From: Pseudomonas sp.
GTDB lineage: Bacteria > Pseudomonadota > Gammaproteobacteria > Pseudomonadales > Pseudomonadaceae
DNA length: 64,000 nt
Direction of reading: 5' to 3'
Assembly (NCBI GenBank): GCA_007713455.1
Contig: VMRT01000002.1
Coordinates: 62,001-126,000 of the forward strand
Part shown: one piece after another, positions 1 to 7,795 of the stretch
Layout: each line of letters begins with the position of its first letter
Numbering within the stretch: the stretch's first letter is position 1
Translations under genes and position numbers: made by a program
The notes under the pieces: model-generated
What the model was told of the DNA's origin: nothing
The model's input: the letters and a program-made list of their open reading frames with translations, nothing else
Database searches by the model: none

Positions 1-456
1 GGCCAGGTCGATGCGGCCAGCGGCATCAATGGGAAGGATCTGCAGTCGGGCATCGCGCCGTTTGGCCAGCTGTTGCCAGGGCAGCAGGTTGGCGTGATGT
101 TCGAGGGCGCTGATGACGATCTCGTCACCGGCTCCGATCAGATGTTCCAGTCCATAGGCGAGCAGATTCAGCGCTTCCGTCGCGCCGCGGGTGAAGACGA
201 TTTCAGTGGGCGAAGCCGCGTTCAGCCATTTCGCCACCTTGATGCGCGAGTCTTCGTAAGCGCGAGTCGCGCGTTCGGCGGGCTGGTGCTGGGCGCGGTG
301 CACATTGGCGGCGCCGCAGGTGTAGTAGCCGCTGAGAGCATCGATCAGTGCCTGCGGCTTCTGTGCCGTGGCGGCGCTGTCGAGATAGGTCTGGCCTTGC
401 GCTTCAAGCACCGCCAGGGCAGGGAAGTCAGCGCGCCAGGGAGAAAACAGGGCCAT
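1..456 (-). CDS. csdA: SufS/CsdA-type cysteine desulfurase, N-terminal 152 residues (gene runs off window)
   Basis: Class V PLP-dependent aminotransferase fold that removes sulfur from cysteine to give alanine and an enzyme persulfide. The visible part begins MALFSPWRADFPAL and carries the family blocks LDSAATAQKPQ, NVHRAQHQPAERAT, IVFTRGATEALNL and ISALEHHANLLPWQ. The His of EHHAN is the one that stacks on PLP in this family. The PLP lysine and active-site cysteine lie beyond base 1, so SufS and CsdA cannot be separated by sequence. The placement beside dapD, outside a suf operon, favours CsdA. The ATG at 454-456 is the only start that includes the whole N-terminal block. The gene is read away from dapD with a 74 bp gap. 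Confidence 0.85.
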   Translation of the reverse strand, partial: MALFSPWRADFPALAVLEAQGQTYLDSAATAQKPQALIDALSGYYTCGAANVHRAQHQPAERATRAYEDSRIKVAKWLNAASPTEIVFTRGATEALNLLAYGLEHLIGAGDEIVISALEHHANLLPWQQLAKRRDARLQILPIDAAGRIDLA

Positions 457-530
457 AAGCGGCAAACCTCCAGCTGCAGGGGATGCGGCAAGGCAGGCGC
501 TCATGGCTCGCAGCTTGCCGCTGCTCCTGC

Positions 531-1565
531 TCAGTTATGCGCGTGCAGCGCCTCGTTCAGCTCGATGGCCGACTTGTGGGTCTTGCACTCCACCGCGCCG
601 GTCTGCGAGTTGCGACGGAACAGCAGGTCGCTCTGGCCGGCCAGCTCGCGCGCCTTGACCACTTTGACCAGTTGATCGCCGTCGTCGAGCAGGCTGACCT
701 TGGTACCAGCCGTGATGTACAGGCCCGACTCCACGGTGTTGCGGTCGCCCAGCGGGATGCCGATGCCGGCATTCGCGCCGATCAGGCAGCCTTCGCCGAC
801 GGAGATGACGATGTTGCCGCCACCGGACAGGGTGCCCATGGTCGAGCAGCCGCCGCCGAGGTCCGAACCCTTGCCGACGAACACGCCAGCGGAGACGCGG
901 CCTTCGATCATGCCCGGGCCGGCGGTACCGGCGTTGAAGTTGATGAAGCCCTCGTGCATCACGGTTGTGCCTTCACCCACATAGGCACCGAGGCGAATGC
1001 GCGCGCTGTCGGCGATACGCACGCCGGCAGGGACCACGTAATCGGTCATCTTCGGGAACTTGTCCACCGAGAAGACTTCCAGCAGATCGCCCTTCAAGCG
1101 TGCTTCCAGCTGGCGCTCGGCCAGTTCGCTCAGGTCCACCGCGCCCTGGTTGGTCCAGGCGACGTTGGGCAGCAGCGGGAAGATGCCGGTCAGGTTCAGA
1201 CCATGCGGCTTGGCCAGCCGGTGTGAAAGCAGGTGCAGCTTGAGGTAGGCCTCGGGGGTCGAGGTAAGCGGCGCGTCTTCGGCGAGCAGAGTGGCGACCA
1301 GCGGGCGCTGGCTTTCGGCCAGGCGGGTCAGCAGCGCGTACTGGGTAGCGTCGAGCGGCTTCAGGGCATCGGCCAGCTGTGCAGCCTGGGTAGTGGTGAT
1401 GCTGATTGCCTGATTGCCGCCGGCATAGCCGAGCAGCGGGGCGACGGCAGCTACCAGCTCGCCGGCAGGTTGCAGCAGCGGCTGTGCGTAGAAGACTTCC
1501 AGCCAGTCGCCTTGACGGTTCTGGGTGCCAACGCCAAAGGCGAGGCTGAATAGGGTTGCGGACAT
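531..1565 (-). CDS. dapD: 2,3,4,5-tetrahydropyridine-2,6-dicarboxylate N-succinyltransferase
   Basis: Transfers succinyl from succinyl-CoA to tetrahydrodipicolinate in the succinylase branch of diaminopimelate/lysine synthesis, in the cytoplasm. The 344 aa length matches the long pseudomonad DapD rather than the roughly 274 aa enterobacterial form. The C-terminal half shows the glycine- and isoleucine-rich repeat expected of a left-handed beta helix (GAYVGEGTTVMHEGFINFNA, GVFVGKGSDLGGGCS, IGANAGIGIPLGDRN). It starts with ATG after a purine-rich stretch and lies in line with csdA downstream. dapC stands about 1.5 kb away and dapA about 40 kb away in the same window. Confidence 0.95.
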   Translation of the reverse strand: MSATLFSLAFGVGTQNRQGDWLEVFYAQPLLQPAGELVAAVAPLLGYAGGNQAISITTTQAAQLADALKPLDATQYALLTRLAESQRPLVATLLAEDAPLTSTPEAYLKLHLLSHRLAKPHGLNLTGIFPLLPNVAWTNQGAVDLSELAERQLEARLKGDLLEVFSVDKFPKMTDYVVPAGVRIADSARIRLGAYVGEGTTVMHEGFINFNAGTAGPGMIEGRVSAGVFVGKGSDLGGGCSTMGTLSGGGNIVISVGEGCLIGANAGIGIPLGDRNTVESGLYITAGTKVSLLDDGDQLVKVVKARELAGQSDLLFRRNSQTGAVECKTHKSAIELNEALHAHN

Positions 1566-1607
1566 AGAATTTCCTTTTTGTCGGCCGCGCCGTCTGTTGG
1601 GCGGCTA

Positions 1608-1979
1608 TCAGTTCGGCGCTGCCACTTCGGCAGCGTAACGATCGGGCTTGAAGCCAATCAGGGTCTTACCGCCCAAGTCGAGTACAGGGCGTTTGATCAT
1701 CGACGGTTGGGCCAACATCAGCTCGATGGCCCGGGCCTGGTCAAGATCGGCCTTTGCAGCGTCGTCCAGCTTGCGGAAGGTGGTGCCTGCACGGTTGAGA
1801 ACGGTCTGCCAGCCGTGTTCATTGCACCAGGCTTCCAGGTGGGTGCGGTCTATGCCGACGCTCTTGTAGTCGTGGAAGTCGTAGTCCAGTCCGTGTTCGT
1901 CGAGCCAGGTACGGGCCTTTTTCATCGTGTCGCAGGCTTTGATTCCGTATAGGCACAACCGCTGATCTGATTCGGACAT
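1608..1979 (-). CDS. ArsC/Spx-family reductase-like protein, YffB type
   Basis: A 123 aa thioredoxin-fold protein of the ArsC/Spx superfamily. The active-site loop reads YGIKACDTMKKARTWL, with a single Cys and no CxxC, and the C-terminal block contains IKRPVLDLGGKTLIGF. This matches the YffB subgroup, whose biochemical role is not settled. Some YffB proteins have been proposed to be glutathione-dependent thiol reductases rather than arsenate reductases. It lies 42 bp upstream of dapD on the same strand, and yffB is next to dapE in E. coli, so the link to the diaminopimelate pathway recurs. A separate ArsC-like gene lies at 11901-12254. Confidence 0.85.
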   Translation of the reverse strand: MSESDQRLCLYGIKACDTMKKARTWLDEHGLDYDFHDYKSVGIDRTHLEAWCNEHGWQTVLNRAGTTFRKLDDAAKADLDQARAIELMLAQPSMIKRPVLDLGGKTLIGFKPDRYAAEVAAPN

Positions 1980-2107
1980 AAACGACTCTCCAAGACTCCT
2001 GCAAAACTGGACGGCGGATTATGCCACGCCTCGCCGGGCTATGGAGGCGAGCATGCCTTCTCGCCTCGAAGAGCGCTGCGCGGCAGGTGGCTCGCGAACT
2101 GTCTCTC

Positions 2108-2437
2108 TCATCCCTTCCCCGTCTCGCCTAGTGCCTGCTCGATCGCCTGCTCGTTCAGCGGGCGCACGACGCGCGCGAGCTCCTGGCCATTCTTCAGCAG
2201 GATCAGGGTCGGCCAGAGCTTGACCCGAAACGAGCGTCCCAGCGGGCGGCCCGGGCCGTCCTCGATCTTCAGATGACAAATGCCGCTGCGCTCAGCCAGG
2301 GCCTTTGCCAGTAGTGGCTGAGCTGCTCGGCAGTGGCCGCACCAGGCAGTGCCGAACTCCAGCAGCAGCGGGCCCTGCATGGCGTCGACCTCTGTACGGC
2401 TGGGCTCGTTTTGTACGTAGTGTTCAGTCATGTTCAT
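2108..2437 (-). CDS. Thioredoxin-like protein
   Basis: A 109 aa thioredoxin-fold protein with the redox motif AWCGHC (Cys33 and Cys36) and the cis-proline block KLWPTLILLKNGQ. No signal peptide or membrane segment is seen, so it should be cytoplasmic. The frame stays open further upstream, but the ATG at 2435-2437 has a GGAG about eight bases before it and begins where similarity to thioredoxin begins. A second ATG lies two codons later. It is divergent from the small gene at 2565. A role as a general disulfide reductase is inferred from the motif only. Confidence 0.85.
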   Translation of the reverse strand: MNMTEHYVQNEPSRTEVDAMQGPLLLEFGTAWCGHCRAAQPLLAKALAERSGICHLKIEDGPGRPLGRSFRVKLWPTLILLKNGQELARVVRPLNEQAIEQALGETGKG

Positions 2438-2564
2438 GGCAGGTTCTCCGTGTGCCTTCCAACGTTCGAACTTGCCGCCGGGCCGTCGTTCGGCGAGGGC
2501 TCTCGACCTTTTACACCGATGGTGTTGTCCATTGATGACAATCGCAACCGTGAGGTGACGAGTA

Positions 2565-2810
2565 ATGGCACGCAAGCATTTCGAGAATTTCGAAGCGATT
2601 TCTTCGGCGGTGCCTGCCGAGGATGCGTTCGAAGCGGTTATCGCCATCAAACGGCGCGGCAGCGACGAGCATGTACACGTATTCAAGATCGCAGATGGCC
2701 GTCGCTACGACCTGGCCTCCGAAGCCGACGCGATTGCCGAGGCAGCTTTGACTAAAGTTATAGAGGTCAGCGACGAAGGCGAGCTGATCTGGGAAGAACA
2801 CGCCATCTGA
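2565..2810 (+). CDS. Small conserved-looking protein of unknown function
   Basis: An 81 aa acidic protein starting MARKHFENFEAISSAV and ending GELIWEEHAI. I recognise no domain. It contains a KRRGSDEHVHVFKI block that looks like a beta strand pair and an alanine-rich helix. Codon use is like its neighbours. It ends 14 bases before the next small gene and is probably cotranscribed with it. The ATG follows a GAGGTGACG purine stretch suitable as ribosome binding site. It is likely a real gene because start, composition and tandem layout agree, but no function can be given. Confidence 0.7.
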   Translation: MARKHFENFEAISSAVPAEDAFEAVIAIKRRGSDEHVHVFKIADGRRYDLASEADAIAEAALTKVIEVSDEGELIWEEHAI

Positions 2811-2824
2811 ACAGGAGGCAGCAT

Positions 2825-2986
2825 ATGAGCGATCACGACGAGCGTACCGAGGAGGCGCTTGATAAGGCCAATCCCACATCCCGCGACGAGCATCAGGGCG
2901 CAGACATACCCGAGCACATGAAGCCGGAGAATCTGGAAAAACTGCGCGACTATGGCAAGGATGCGATCCCGCCGGGCGTTGCCTGA
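2825..2986 (+). CDS. Very small hydrophilic protein of unknown function
   Basis: A 53 aa reading frame beginning MSDHDERTEEALDKAN and ending KDAIPPGVA, too small for many gene finders. It is very rich in Asp, Glu and Lys with no hydrophobic segment, so it is probably soluble and perhaps partly disordered. An AGGAGG sequence lies about seven bases before the ATG, which is a strong ribosome binding site and the main reason to call it a gene. It follows the 81 aa gene by 14 bases and is followed by a strong hairpin at 2998-3018. Confidence 0.65.
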   Translation: MSDHDERTEEALDKANPTSRDEHQGADIPEHMKPENLEKLRDYGKDAIPPGVA

Positions 2987-2997
2987 ACCTCGTCAAG

Positions 2998-3018
2998 CCG
3001 GGCGGCCAAGCCGCCCGG
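2998..3018. terminator. Hairpin between convergent genes
   Basis: A perfect 9 bp GC stem (CCGGGCGGC / GCCGCCCGG) with a three-base loop lies between the end of the 53 aa gene and the end of dapC. There is no clear T tract on either side, so the terminator role is inferred from position and stem strength. Confidence 0.5.
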
Positions 3019-3025
3019 TGCGCAA

Positions 3026-4222
3026 TCAGAGCGTTTCGATGAAGTGGCGAATGCGTTGCGCCGCCTCGATGCATTCGGCCAGCGGCGCAACCAGTGCCAT
3101 ACGCACGCGGCCGACGCCGGGGGACATGCCGTCCACTTCGCGCGACAGGTAGGAACCCGGCACCACGGTGACATGCTCGCGGGCGAACAGCTCGCGGGTG
3201 AACTGTTGATCGTCCATCGGCGTTTTCGGCCACAGATAAAAGCCACCATCGGGGCGTTGCACGTCCATGACCGGCGCGAGTATTTCCAGCACGGCATCGA
3301 ACTTGGCGCGATACAGCTCGCGGTTGGCGCGCACGTGAATCTCGTCGTTCCAGGCAGCGATGCTCGCCAGCTGGGTCTGCACGGGCATGGCGCAGCCATG
3401 ATAGGTGCGGTAGAGCAGGAAGGACTTGAGGATCTCGGCATCACCGGCGACGAAGCCCGAACGCAGCCCCGGCAGGTTCGAGCGCTTCGACAGGCTATGA
3501 AACACCACGCAGCGCTTGTAATCGGTGCGGCCCAGTGCTGCACAGGCGGTAAGCAGCCCTGCAGGTGGACTGGCCTCGTCGAAGTACAGCTCGCTGTAGC
3601 ACTCGTCGGCGGCAATGACGAAGTCGTACTGGTCGGCCAGCGCGATCAGCTTTTTCAGCGTCTCCAGCGGCACCAGCGCACCGGTCGGGTTGCCCGGAGA
3701 ACAGAGGAAGAGAATCTGGCAGCGCTGCCAGACATCCACCGGCACGGCATCGAAGTCCGGGTTGAAGCCGTTCTGCTCGAGGCATGGCAGGTAATGAGGC
3801 GTGGCGCCGGCGAGCAGGGCTGCGCCTTCGTAGATCTGATAGAACGGATTCGGGCTGACCACCAGACCGTCCGCTGAGCGATCCACCACGGCCTGGGTGA
3901 AGGCGAACAGTGCCTCGCGCGTACCGTTGACCGGCAACACGTGCTGCGCCGGGTCCAGTGCATCTGCGGCGAGGCCGAAGCGCCGCTCGCACCAGCGCGC
4001 GATGGCTTCGCGCAGCGCCGGAATGCCGAGTGTGGTCGGATAAACCGCCAGCTGATCAAGGTTGTCCGCCAGTGCCTGGGCAACGAAGTCCGGCGAGCGA
4101 TGCTTCGGCTCGCCAATCGACAGCGCGATGGCACGCTTGTCGGCAGGCGGCTGTGCGCCAGCGAGCAGGCCACGCAGCTTCTCGAAGGGGTATGGGTGCA
4201 GCAGATTCAGGGCGTTGTTCAT
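3026..4222 (-). CDS. dapC: Succinyldiaminopimelate transaminase
   Basis: A class I/II PLP aminotransferase of 398 aa that converts N-succinyl-2-amino-6-ketopimelate to N-succinyl-LL-diaminopimelate. Visible blocks are LSIGEPKHRSPDFV near the N-terminus, PVNGTREALFAFTQ, the SPGNPTGALVP substrate loop, ADECYSELYFDE, and FHSLSKRSNLPGLRSGF, which contains the PLP-binding lysine. The start at 4220-4222 (MNNALNLLHPYPF) is chosen because upstream sequence is low-complexity and unrelated. Pseudomonads use this dedicated DapC, while E. coli relies on ArgD. It faces the two small genes and is near dapD, though separated by opposite-strand genes. Confidence 0.93.
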   Translation of the reverse strand: MNNALNLLHPYPFEKLRGLLAGAQPPADKRAIALSIGEPKHRSPDFVAQALADNLDQLAVYPTTLGIPALREAIARWCERRFGLAADALDPAQHVLPVNGTREALFAFTQAVVDRSADGLVVSPNPFYQIYEGAALLAGATPHYLPCLEQNGFNPDFDAVPVDVWQRCQILFLCSPGNPTGALVPLETLKKLIALADQYDFVIAADECYSELYFDEASPPAGLLTACAALGRTDYKRCVVFHSLSKRSNLPGLRSGFVAGDAEILKSFLLYRTYHGCAMPVQTQLASIAAWNDEIHVRANRELYRAKFDAVLEILAPVMDVQRPDGGFYLWPKTPMDDQQFTRELFAREHVTVVPGSYLSREVDGMSPGVGRVRMALVAPLAECIEAAQRIRHFIETL

Positions 4223-4272
4223 GGATGCAGTTCTTTCAGGATGAGCGCGGCGAACGCCCCGCATTCGTGAGA

Positions 4273-4938
4273 TCAGTCGTCGCGTGCGCCACCGTAGTAG
4301 GCGCAACCGCGCAATGTCTGGCCGTCCAGACGGAGCTCCGCACTGAGGTGGCTGACCGTGCCGCTGGCACTGTCGACACAGCGCTGCGGTGCAACCCACA
4401 GGTCAAGGCGCTGCTGGTTGGCCTCGCTGGTGAAACTGAACTGGCCACCGGGAAGCCGCTCTTCCAGATAAGGCAGGGCGATCGGTGATTGCCCCGGCCG
4501 AACGAGCAGCATGCCGCGGGTGGTCACGGTCAGCATCCAGCCTGGTTCATGACCGCTGGCGCGCAGGATCATCTGCTTGAAGTTCTCCTCGCCACAGCCG
4601 TGGCCTTCGCGCTGCAGGCGATAGATGCGGGTCAACGCGAGTTGGCCAGTACCGTCCGGTTCGGCCTGACTGAGGGTGCCACGCAGGTCGGCGAACAGTG
4701 CATCCTGATCATCGGTCAGCAGCACCTGCACGTCGTCCTGCAACCCGGTGTCCTTGCTCAGCAGTTTCAACGTCCGTTGCCCCTGGCAGCTCTGCAACTG
4801 AAGCTGGCCGTCGACTTGTCGAACTTCACCCTGCAGGCGTTCGGTTGCTGCCTTGGCCGGAGGGCGCTCGGCGAAGAATGACTGGCAACCGGCCAGGGAC
4901 AGGAGCAGTGCAATCAGCAGGGGGCGTGAAGAGGTCAT
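4273..4938 (-). CDS. Predicted lipoprotein (COG3650-like)
   Basis: A 221 aa protein with a short basic N-terminus, a hydrophobic run and a lipobox LAGC (Cys18), so it should be lipidated and membrane-anchored. The C-terminal half reads GHEPGWMLTV, then QRLDLWVAPQRCVDSASG and ends LRGCAYYGGARDD. Those blocks resemble the COG3650 family of predicted lipoproteins, whose role is unknown to me. Three further Cys residues after the lipobox could form disulfides in the periplasm. It lies 54 bp downstream of the DUF3108 gene on the same strand and could share its transcript. Confidence 0.75.
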   Translation of the reverse strand: MTSSRPLLIALLLSLAGCQSFFAERPPAKAATERLQGEVRQVDGQLQLQSCQGQRTLKLLSKDTGLQDDVQVLLTDDQDALFADLRGTLSQAEPDGTGQLALTRIYRLQREGHGCGEENFKQMILRASGHEPGWMLTVTTRGMLLVRPGQSPIALPYLEERLPGGQFSFTSEANQQRLDLWVAPQRCVDSASGTVSHLSAELRLDGQTLRGCAYYGGARDD

Positions 4939-4992
4939 CGGAAAACTCGAAGCAGGTGGGAGGCGGCGGTCGCGAAGGCCCGCCGCGATGAC

Positions 4993-5703
4993 TCAGTTGC
5001 CTTTGACGGTCTTGCCGCCGACACGGCCTTCTTCGAGCATGATCTGGTATTCCTTGCCGTCCGTCTCGACCTGATGCAGGCGGACCAGCAGGTAGTCCCA
5101 GTCCTTGGCGAACCAGAGGATGGTTTCACGCTTGCTCTGCGTTGGGTCGCGCACGCGTTCGACCTTGATGGCATCGACCTGGCCGGCTTTGGTGCTGACC
5201 TTGTCTTCGCCCAGTACGCGGAAATCGTAGGTTTCGATCTCGTCGCCATCCACCACCTGATAGCTCATGCTCTGCTTGCCGGCCGCGACTTCGTGCTGCA
5301 GCGCCAGTTGGTAGGTGGATTTGTCCAGCAAACCGCGATGCAGCGGCAGCTTGACCGGATCACCCCGGTCACTGCCTTCGACCTGCTTGTTGTCCCAGTC
5401 GAAGCGGTGCTCGACACGCTTGCCCTTGCCCAGGCCGCTGCGCTTGAGGCGATAGGTCTGTGGCAGGAAGGTATCGCCCTCGGTGCGGAACGTGCTGCGC
5501 TCGTTGAGACTGGCGACCAGCATGGAGGCCTCGAAATCCAGCCTCCAGTTGCCATCGTCCAGCTGCTCGAGGCTGCGCTGAGCTGTGCCACTGACCGGAA
5601 CCTGCTTCCAGTCGGCGGTGTAGCTAGCGGAGAAGGGCTTGAGCTCCAGGGCTTGGACCGGCAGGGTCAGCACGGCGAGAGCGAGCAGCAAAGCGCGACG
5701 CAT
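4993..5703 (-). CDS. DUF3108-family periplasmic protein
   Basis: A 236 aa protein with an N-terminal signal peptide (MRRALLLALAVLTL, likely cut after VQA). The remainder is rich in beta strands and contains the FSASYTADWKQVPVSG and VERVRDPTQSKRETILWFAKD blocks that I associate with DUF3108. That family is exported and of unknown function. It begins 8 bases downstream of the purN stop, so it is very probably in the purM-purN transcript. The same order (purM, purN, this gene) occurs in P. aeruginosa as I remember it, which suggests a conserved but unexplained association. Confidence 0.8.
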   Translation of the reverse strand: MRRALLLALAVLTLPVQALELKPFSASYTADWKQVPVSGTAQRSLEQLDDGNWRLDFEASMLVASLNERSTFRTEGDTFLPQTYRLKRSGLGKGKRVEHRFDWDNKQVEGSDRGDPVKLPLHRGLLDKSTYQLALQHEVAAGKQSMSYQVVDGDEIETYDFRVLGEDKVSTKAGQVDAIKVERVRDPTQSKRETILWFAKDWDYLLVRLHQVETDGKEYQIMLEEGRVGGKTVKGN

Positions 5704-5711
5704 GGTATCTC

Positions 5712-6359
5712 CTAGATTCTGATCTGATAGCCGGAGGTCGGCAGGTTGACGTCGTCCAGCATCGCGCCTTGTTCGGCGAGGCGCAAGCGCCCTTCGGCGA
5801 ACCAGCGCATGGCCAGCGGGTAGATCTGGTGCTCGGCCGAATGCACGCGCTGCGTCAGCTGCTCGATGTTTTCACCAGGCTCCACCGCCAGCGCCGCCTG
5901 GATAGCGACCGGGCCGCCGTCCAGCTCCTCGGTGACAAAATGCACGCTGCAACCGTGTTCGCTGTCGCCCGCTTCCAGTGCTCTGCGATGGGTATCGAGG
6001 CCCTTGTACTTGGGAAGTAGCGAAGGATGGATGTTCAGCAGGCGGCCCTGGTAGTGGCGGACGAAGCCTGGCGTGAGAATGCGCATGAACCCGGCGAGGA
6101 TCACCAGATCCGGCGCATGTTCGTCGATTACTACCATCAGTGCGGCGTCGAACGACTCACGGCCATCGAAGGCCTTGTGATCGAGCACTGCTGTGGGGAT
6201 GTCGGCGTCTTGCGCCCGCGTCAGGCCGAATGCATCGGCCCGGTTGGAAATCACGGCGCGGATACGCGCCGGATTGTCTTCGGCCTGGCTGTCGATCAGC
6301 GCCTGCAGATTGCTGCCGGACCCTGAAATCAGCACCACCACATTGCAGCTTGCGGTCAT
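5712..6359 (-). CDS. purN: Phosphoribosylglycinamide formyltransferase
   Basis: The third enzyme of purine synthesis, which moves a formyl group from 10-formyl-tetrahydrofolate to GAR. The 215 aa protein has the phosphate-binding loop GSGSNLQALI at the N-terminus, and the catalytic Asn and His in NIHPSLLPKYKGLDTHRRAL. The third catalytic residue, Asp, is in TEELDGGPVAIQ. The start codon shares one base with the purM stop (TGATG), showing translational coupling. Length and all catalytic residues are normal for PurN. Confidence 0.96.
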   Translation of the reverse strand: MTASCNVVVLISGSGSNLQALIDSQAEDNPARIRAVISNRADAFGLTRAQDADIPTAVLDHKAFDGRESFDAALMVVIDEHAPDLVILAGFMRILTPGFVRHYQGRLLNIHPSLLPKYKGLDTHRRALEAGDSEHGCSVHFVTEELDGGPVAIQAALAVEPGENIEQLTQRVHSAEHQIYPLAMRWFAEGRLRLAEQGAMLDDVNLPTSGYQIRI

Positions 6360-7417
6360 CAGTGCTGTTTCAGGTTGTTCAGCTGGACTCGTTCGGCATC
6401 TTGCGCCGCGGTGGCGATCGTCCCGATTACCCAGGGCGATTCGCCGGATGCGCGCAGATTGGCCAGAGCCGGCTCGACCTGATCCTGGGCGACGCAGATG
6501 ACCATGCCGACGCCACAGTTGAGCACGCGGTGCATCTCGTGTTCGTCGACGTTGCCTTTTTCCTGCAGGAAGTCGAACACTGCCGGGCGCTGCCAGCTGG
6601 CGACGTCGATGATCGCCTGGGCGTTGTCAGGCAGTACCCGTGGGATGTTGTCGAGCAGGCCGCCGCCGGTGATGTGGGCCATGGCCTTGACCGCACCGGT
6701 GTCCTTGATCAGCTTGAGCAGCGGCTTGACGTAGATGCGCGTCGGCGCCATCAGCAGGTCGGCCAGCGGCTTGCCGTCCAGCTGGGTGTTCTCGATGTCG
6801 GTGCCCGATACTTCGAGGATCTTGCGAATCAGTGAGTAGCCGTTGGAGTGCGGGCCCGAGGAGGGCAGGGCGATCAGCGCGTCGCCCGCCGCGACTTTCG
6901 AGCCGTCGATGATCTCGCTCTTCTCCACAACGCCGACGCAGAAGCCGGCCAGGTCGTAGTCTTCACCCTCGTACATGCCGGGCATCTCGGCGGTTTCGCC
7001 GCCTACCAGCGAACAGCCGGCCAGTTCGCAGCCGGCACCGATGCCGGTCACCACGGTGGCGGCCACGTCGACGTTGAGCTTGCCGGTGGCGTAGTAGTCG
7101 AGGAAGAACAGCGGCTCGGCGCCACAGACCACTAGATCGTTGACGCACATGGCGACCAGATCCTGGCCGATGCTGTCGTGCTTGTTCAGGTTCAGTGCCA
7201 GGCGCAGCTTGGTGCCGACGCCGTCGGTGCCGGAGACCAGCACCGGCTGCTTGTAGCCTGCCGGGATTTCGCACAGGGCGCCGAAGCCGCCCAGGCCGCC
7301 CATTACCTCAGGTCGTGCGGTGCGCTTGGCCACGCCTTTGATGCGTTCGACCAGCGCTTCGCCTGCATCGATATCGACGCCAGCGTCCTTGTAGCTGAGG
7401 GAGGGTTGCTTGCTCAT
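6359..7417 (-). CDS. purM: Phosphoribosylformylglycinamidine cyclo-ligase (AIR synthase)
   Basis: Closes the imidazole ring, FGAM plus ATP to AIR, in purine synthesis. The 352 aa protein contains [21 protein letters not shown] at the N-terminus, the ATP/phosphate motif [13 protein letters not shown], and the [13 protein letters not shown] and [15 protein letters not shown] blocks of the PurM/ThiL fold. Length is standard. It is the first gene of the purM-purN-DUF3108 transcript and is divergent from the DUF2066 gene. The 378 bp between those two genes should hold both promoters. Confidence 0.97.
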   Translation of the reverse strand: MSKQPSLSYKDAGVDIDAGEALVERIKGVAKRTARPEVMGGLGGFGALCEIPAGYKQPVLVSGTDGVGTKLRLALNLNKHDSIGQDLVAMCVNDLVVCGAEPLFFLDYYATGKLNVDVAATVVTGIGAGCELAGCSLVGGETAEMPGMYEGEDYDLAGFCVGVVEKSEIIDGSKVAAGDALIALPSSGPHSNGYSLIRKILEVSGTDIENTQLDGKPLADLLMAPTRIYVKPLLKLIKDTGAVKAMAHITGGGLLDNIPRVLPDNAQAIIDVASWQRPAVFDFLQEKGNVDEHEMHRVLNCGVGMVICVAQDQVEPALANLRASGESPWVIGTIATAAQDAERVQLNNLKQH

Positions 7418-7795
7418 AGAATCCGGACCTGTGAAAGGAGTGCGGGTGTCGACCGGTCAGGTGCTGCATCCACGCCAGGGCTAACCGTTTCCGGCGACTG
7501 GTGTTGTCACCAGAGTGGCCGGTTGACGCCGGGGCTGCATCCTCCTGCGTCGCGTTTGCCTGGGTACTGAATGCCGGGCTCGTACAAGCGCCGGAACCGG
7601 TCTGCGGAAAGCGCGCGATTTTATCAGGCTTGCCGCGCAGCGGCCATCCCGGCAGCTGCGATGGCGCGGGGGGCGCATTTTGAGTCGGGCATCTGTGAGG
7701 TAGGCGGTTGCCGGCTCTGGGCCGGCTGTTTAAGGTGTAGCGTCCTGTTTCCTCTACTTCCTGCCCCGGGGTCCGGCGGCCTGCGAGAATCAATC
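7418..7795. other. Divergent intergenic region, purM / DUF2066 gene
   Basis: These 378 bases separate the divergent starts of purM and the DUF2066 gene and should contain both promoters. I found no RNA gene, no strong inverted repeat and no purine-repressor-like palindrome that I would defend. The reading frame on the plus strand stays open back to 7571, but it has no protein-like composition before the signal peptide at 7796. Confidence 0.5.
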
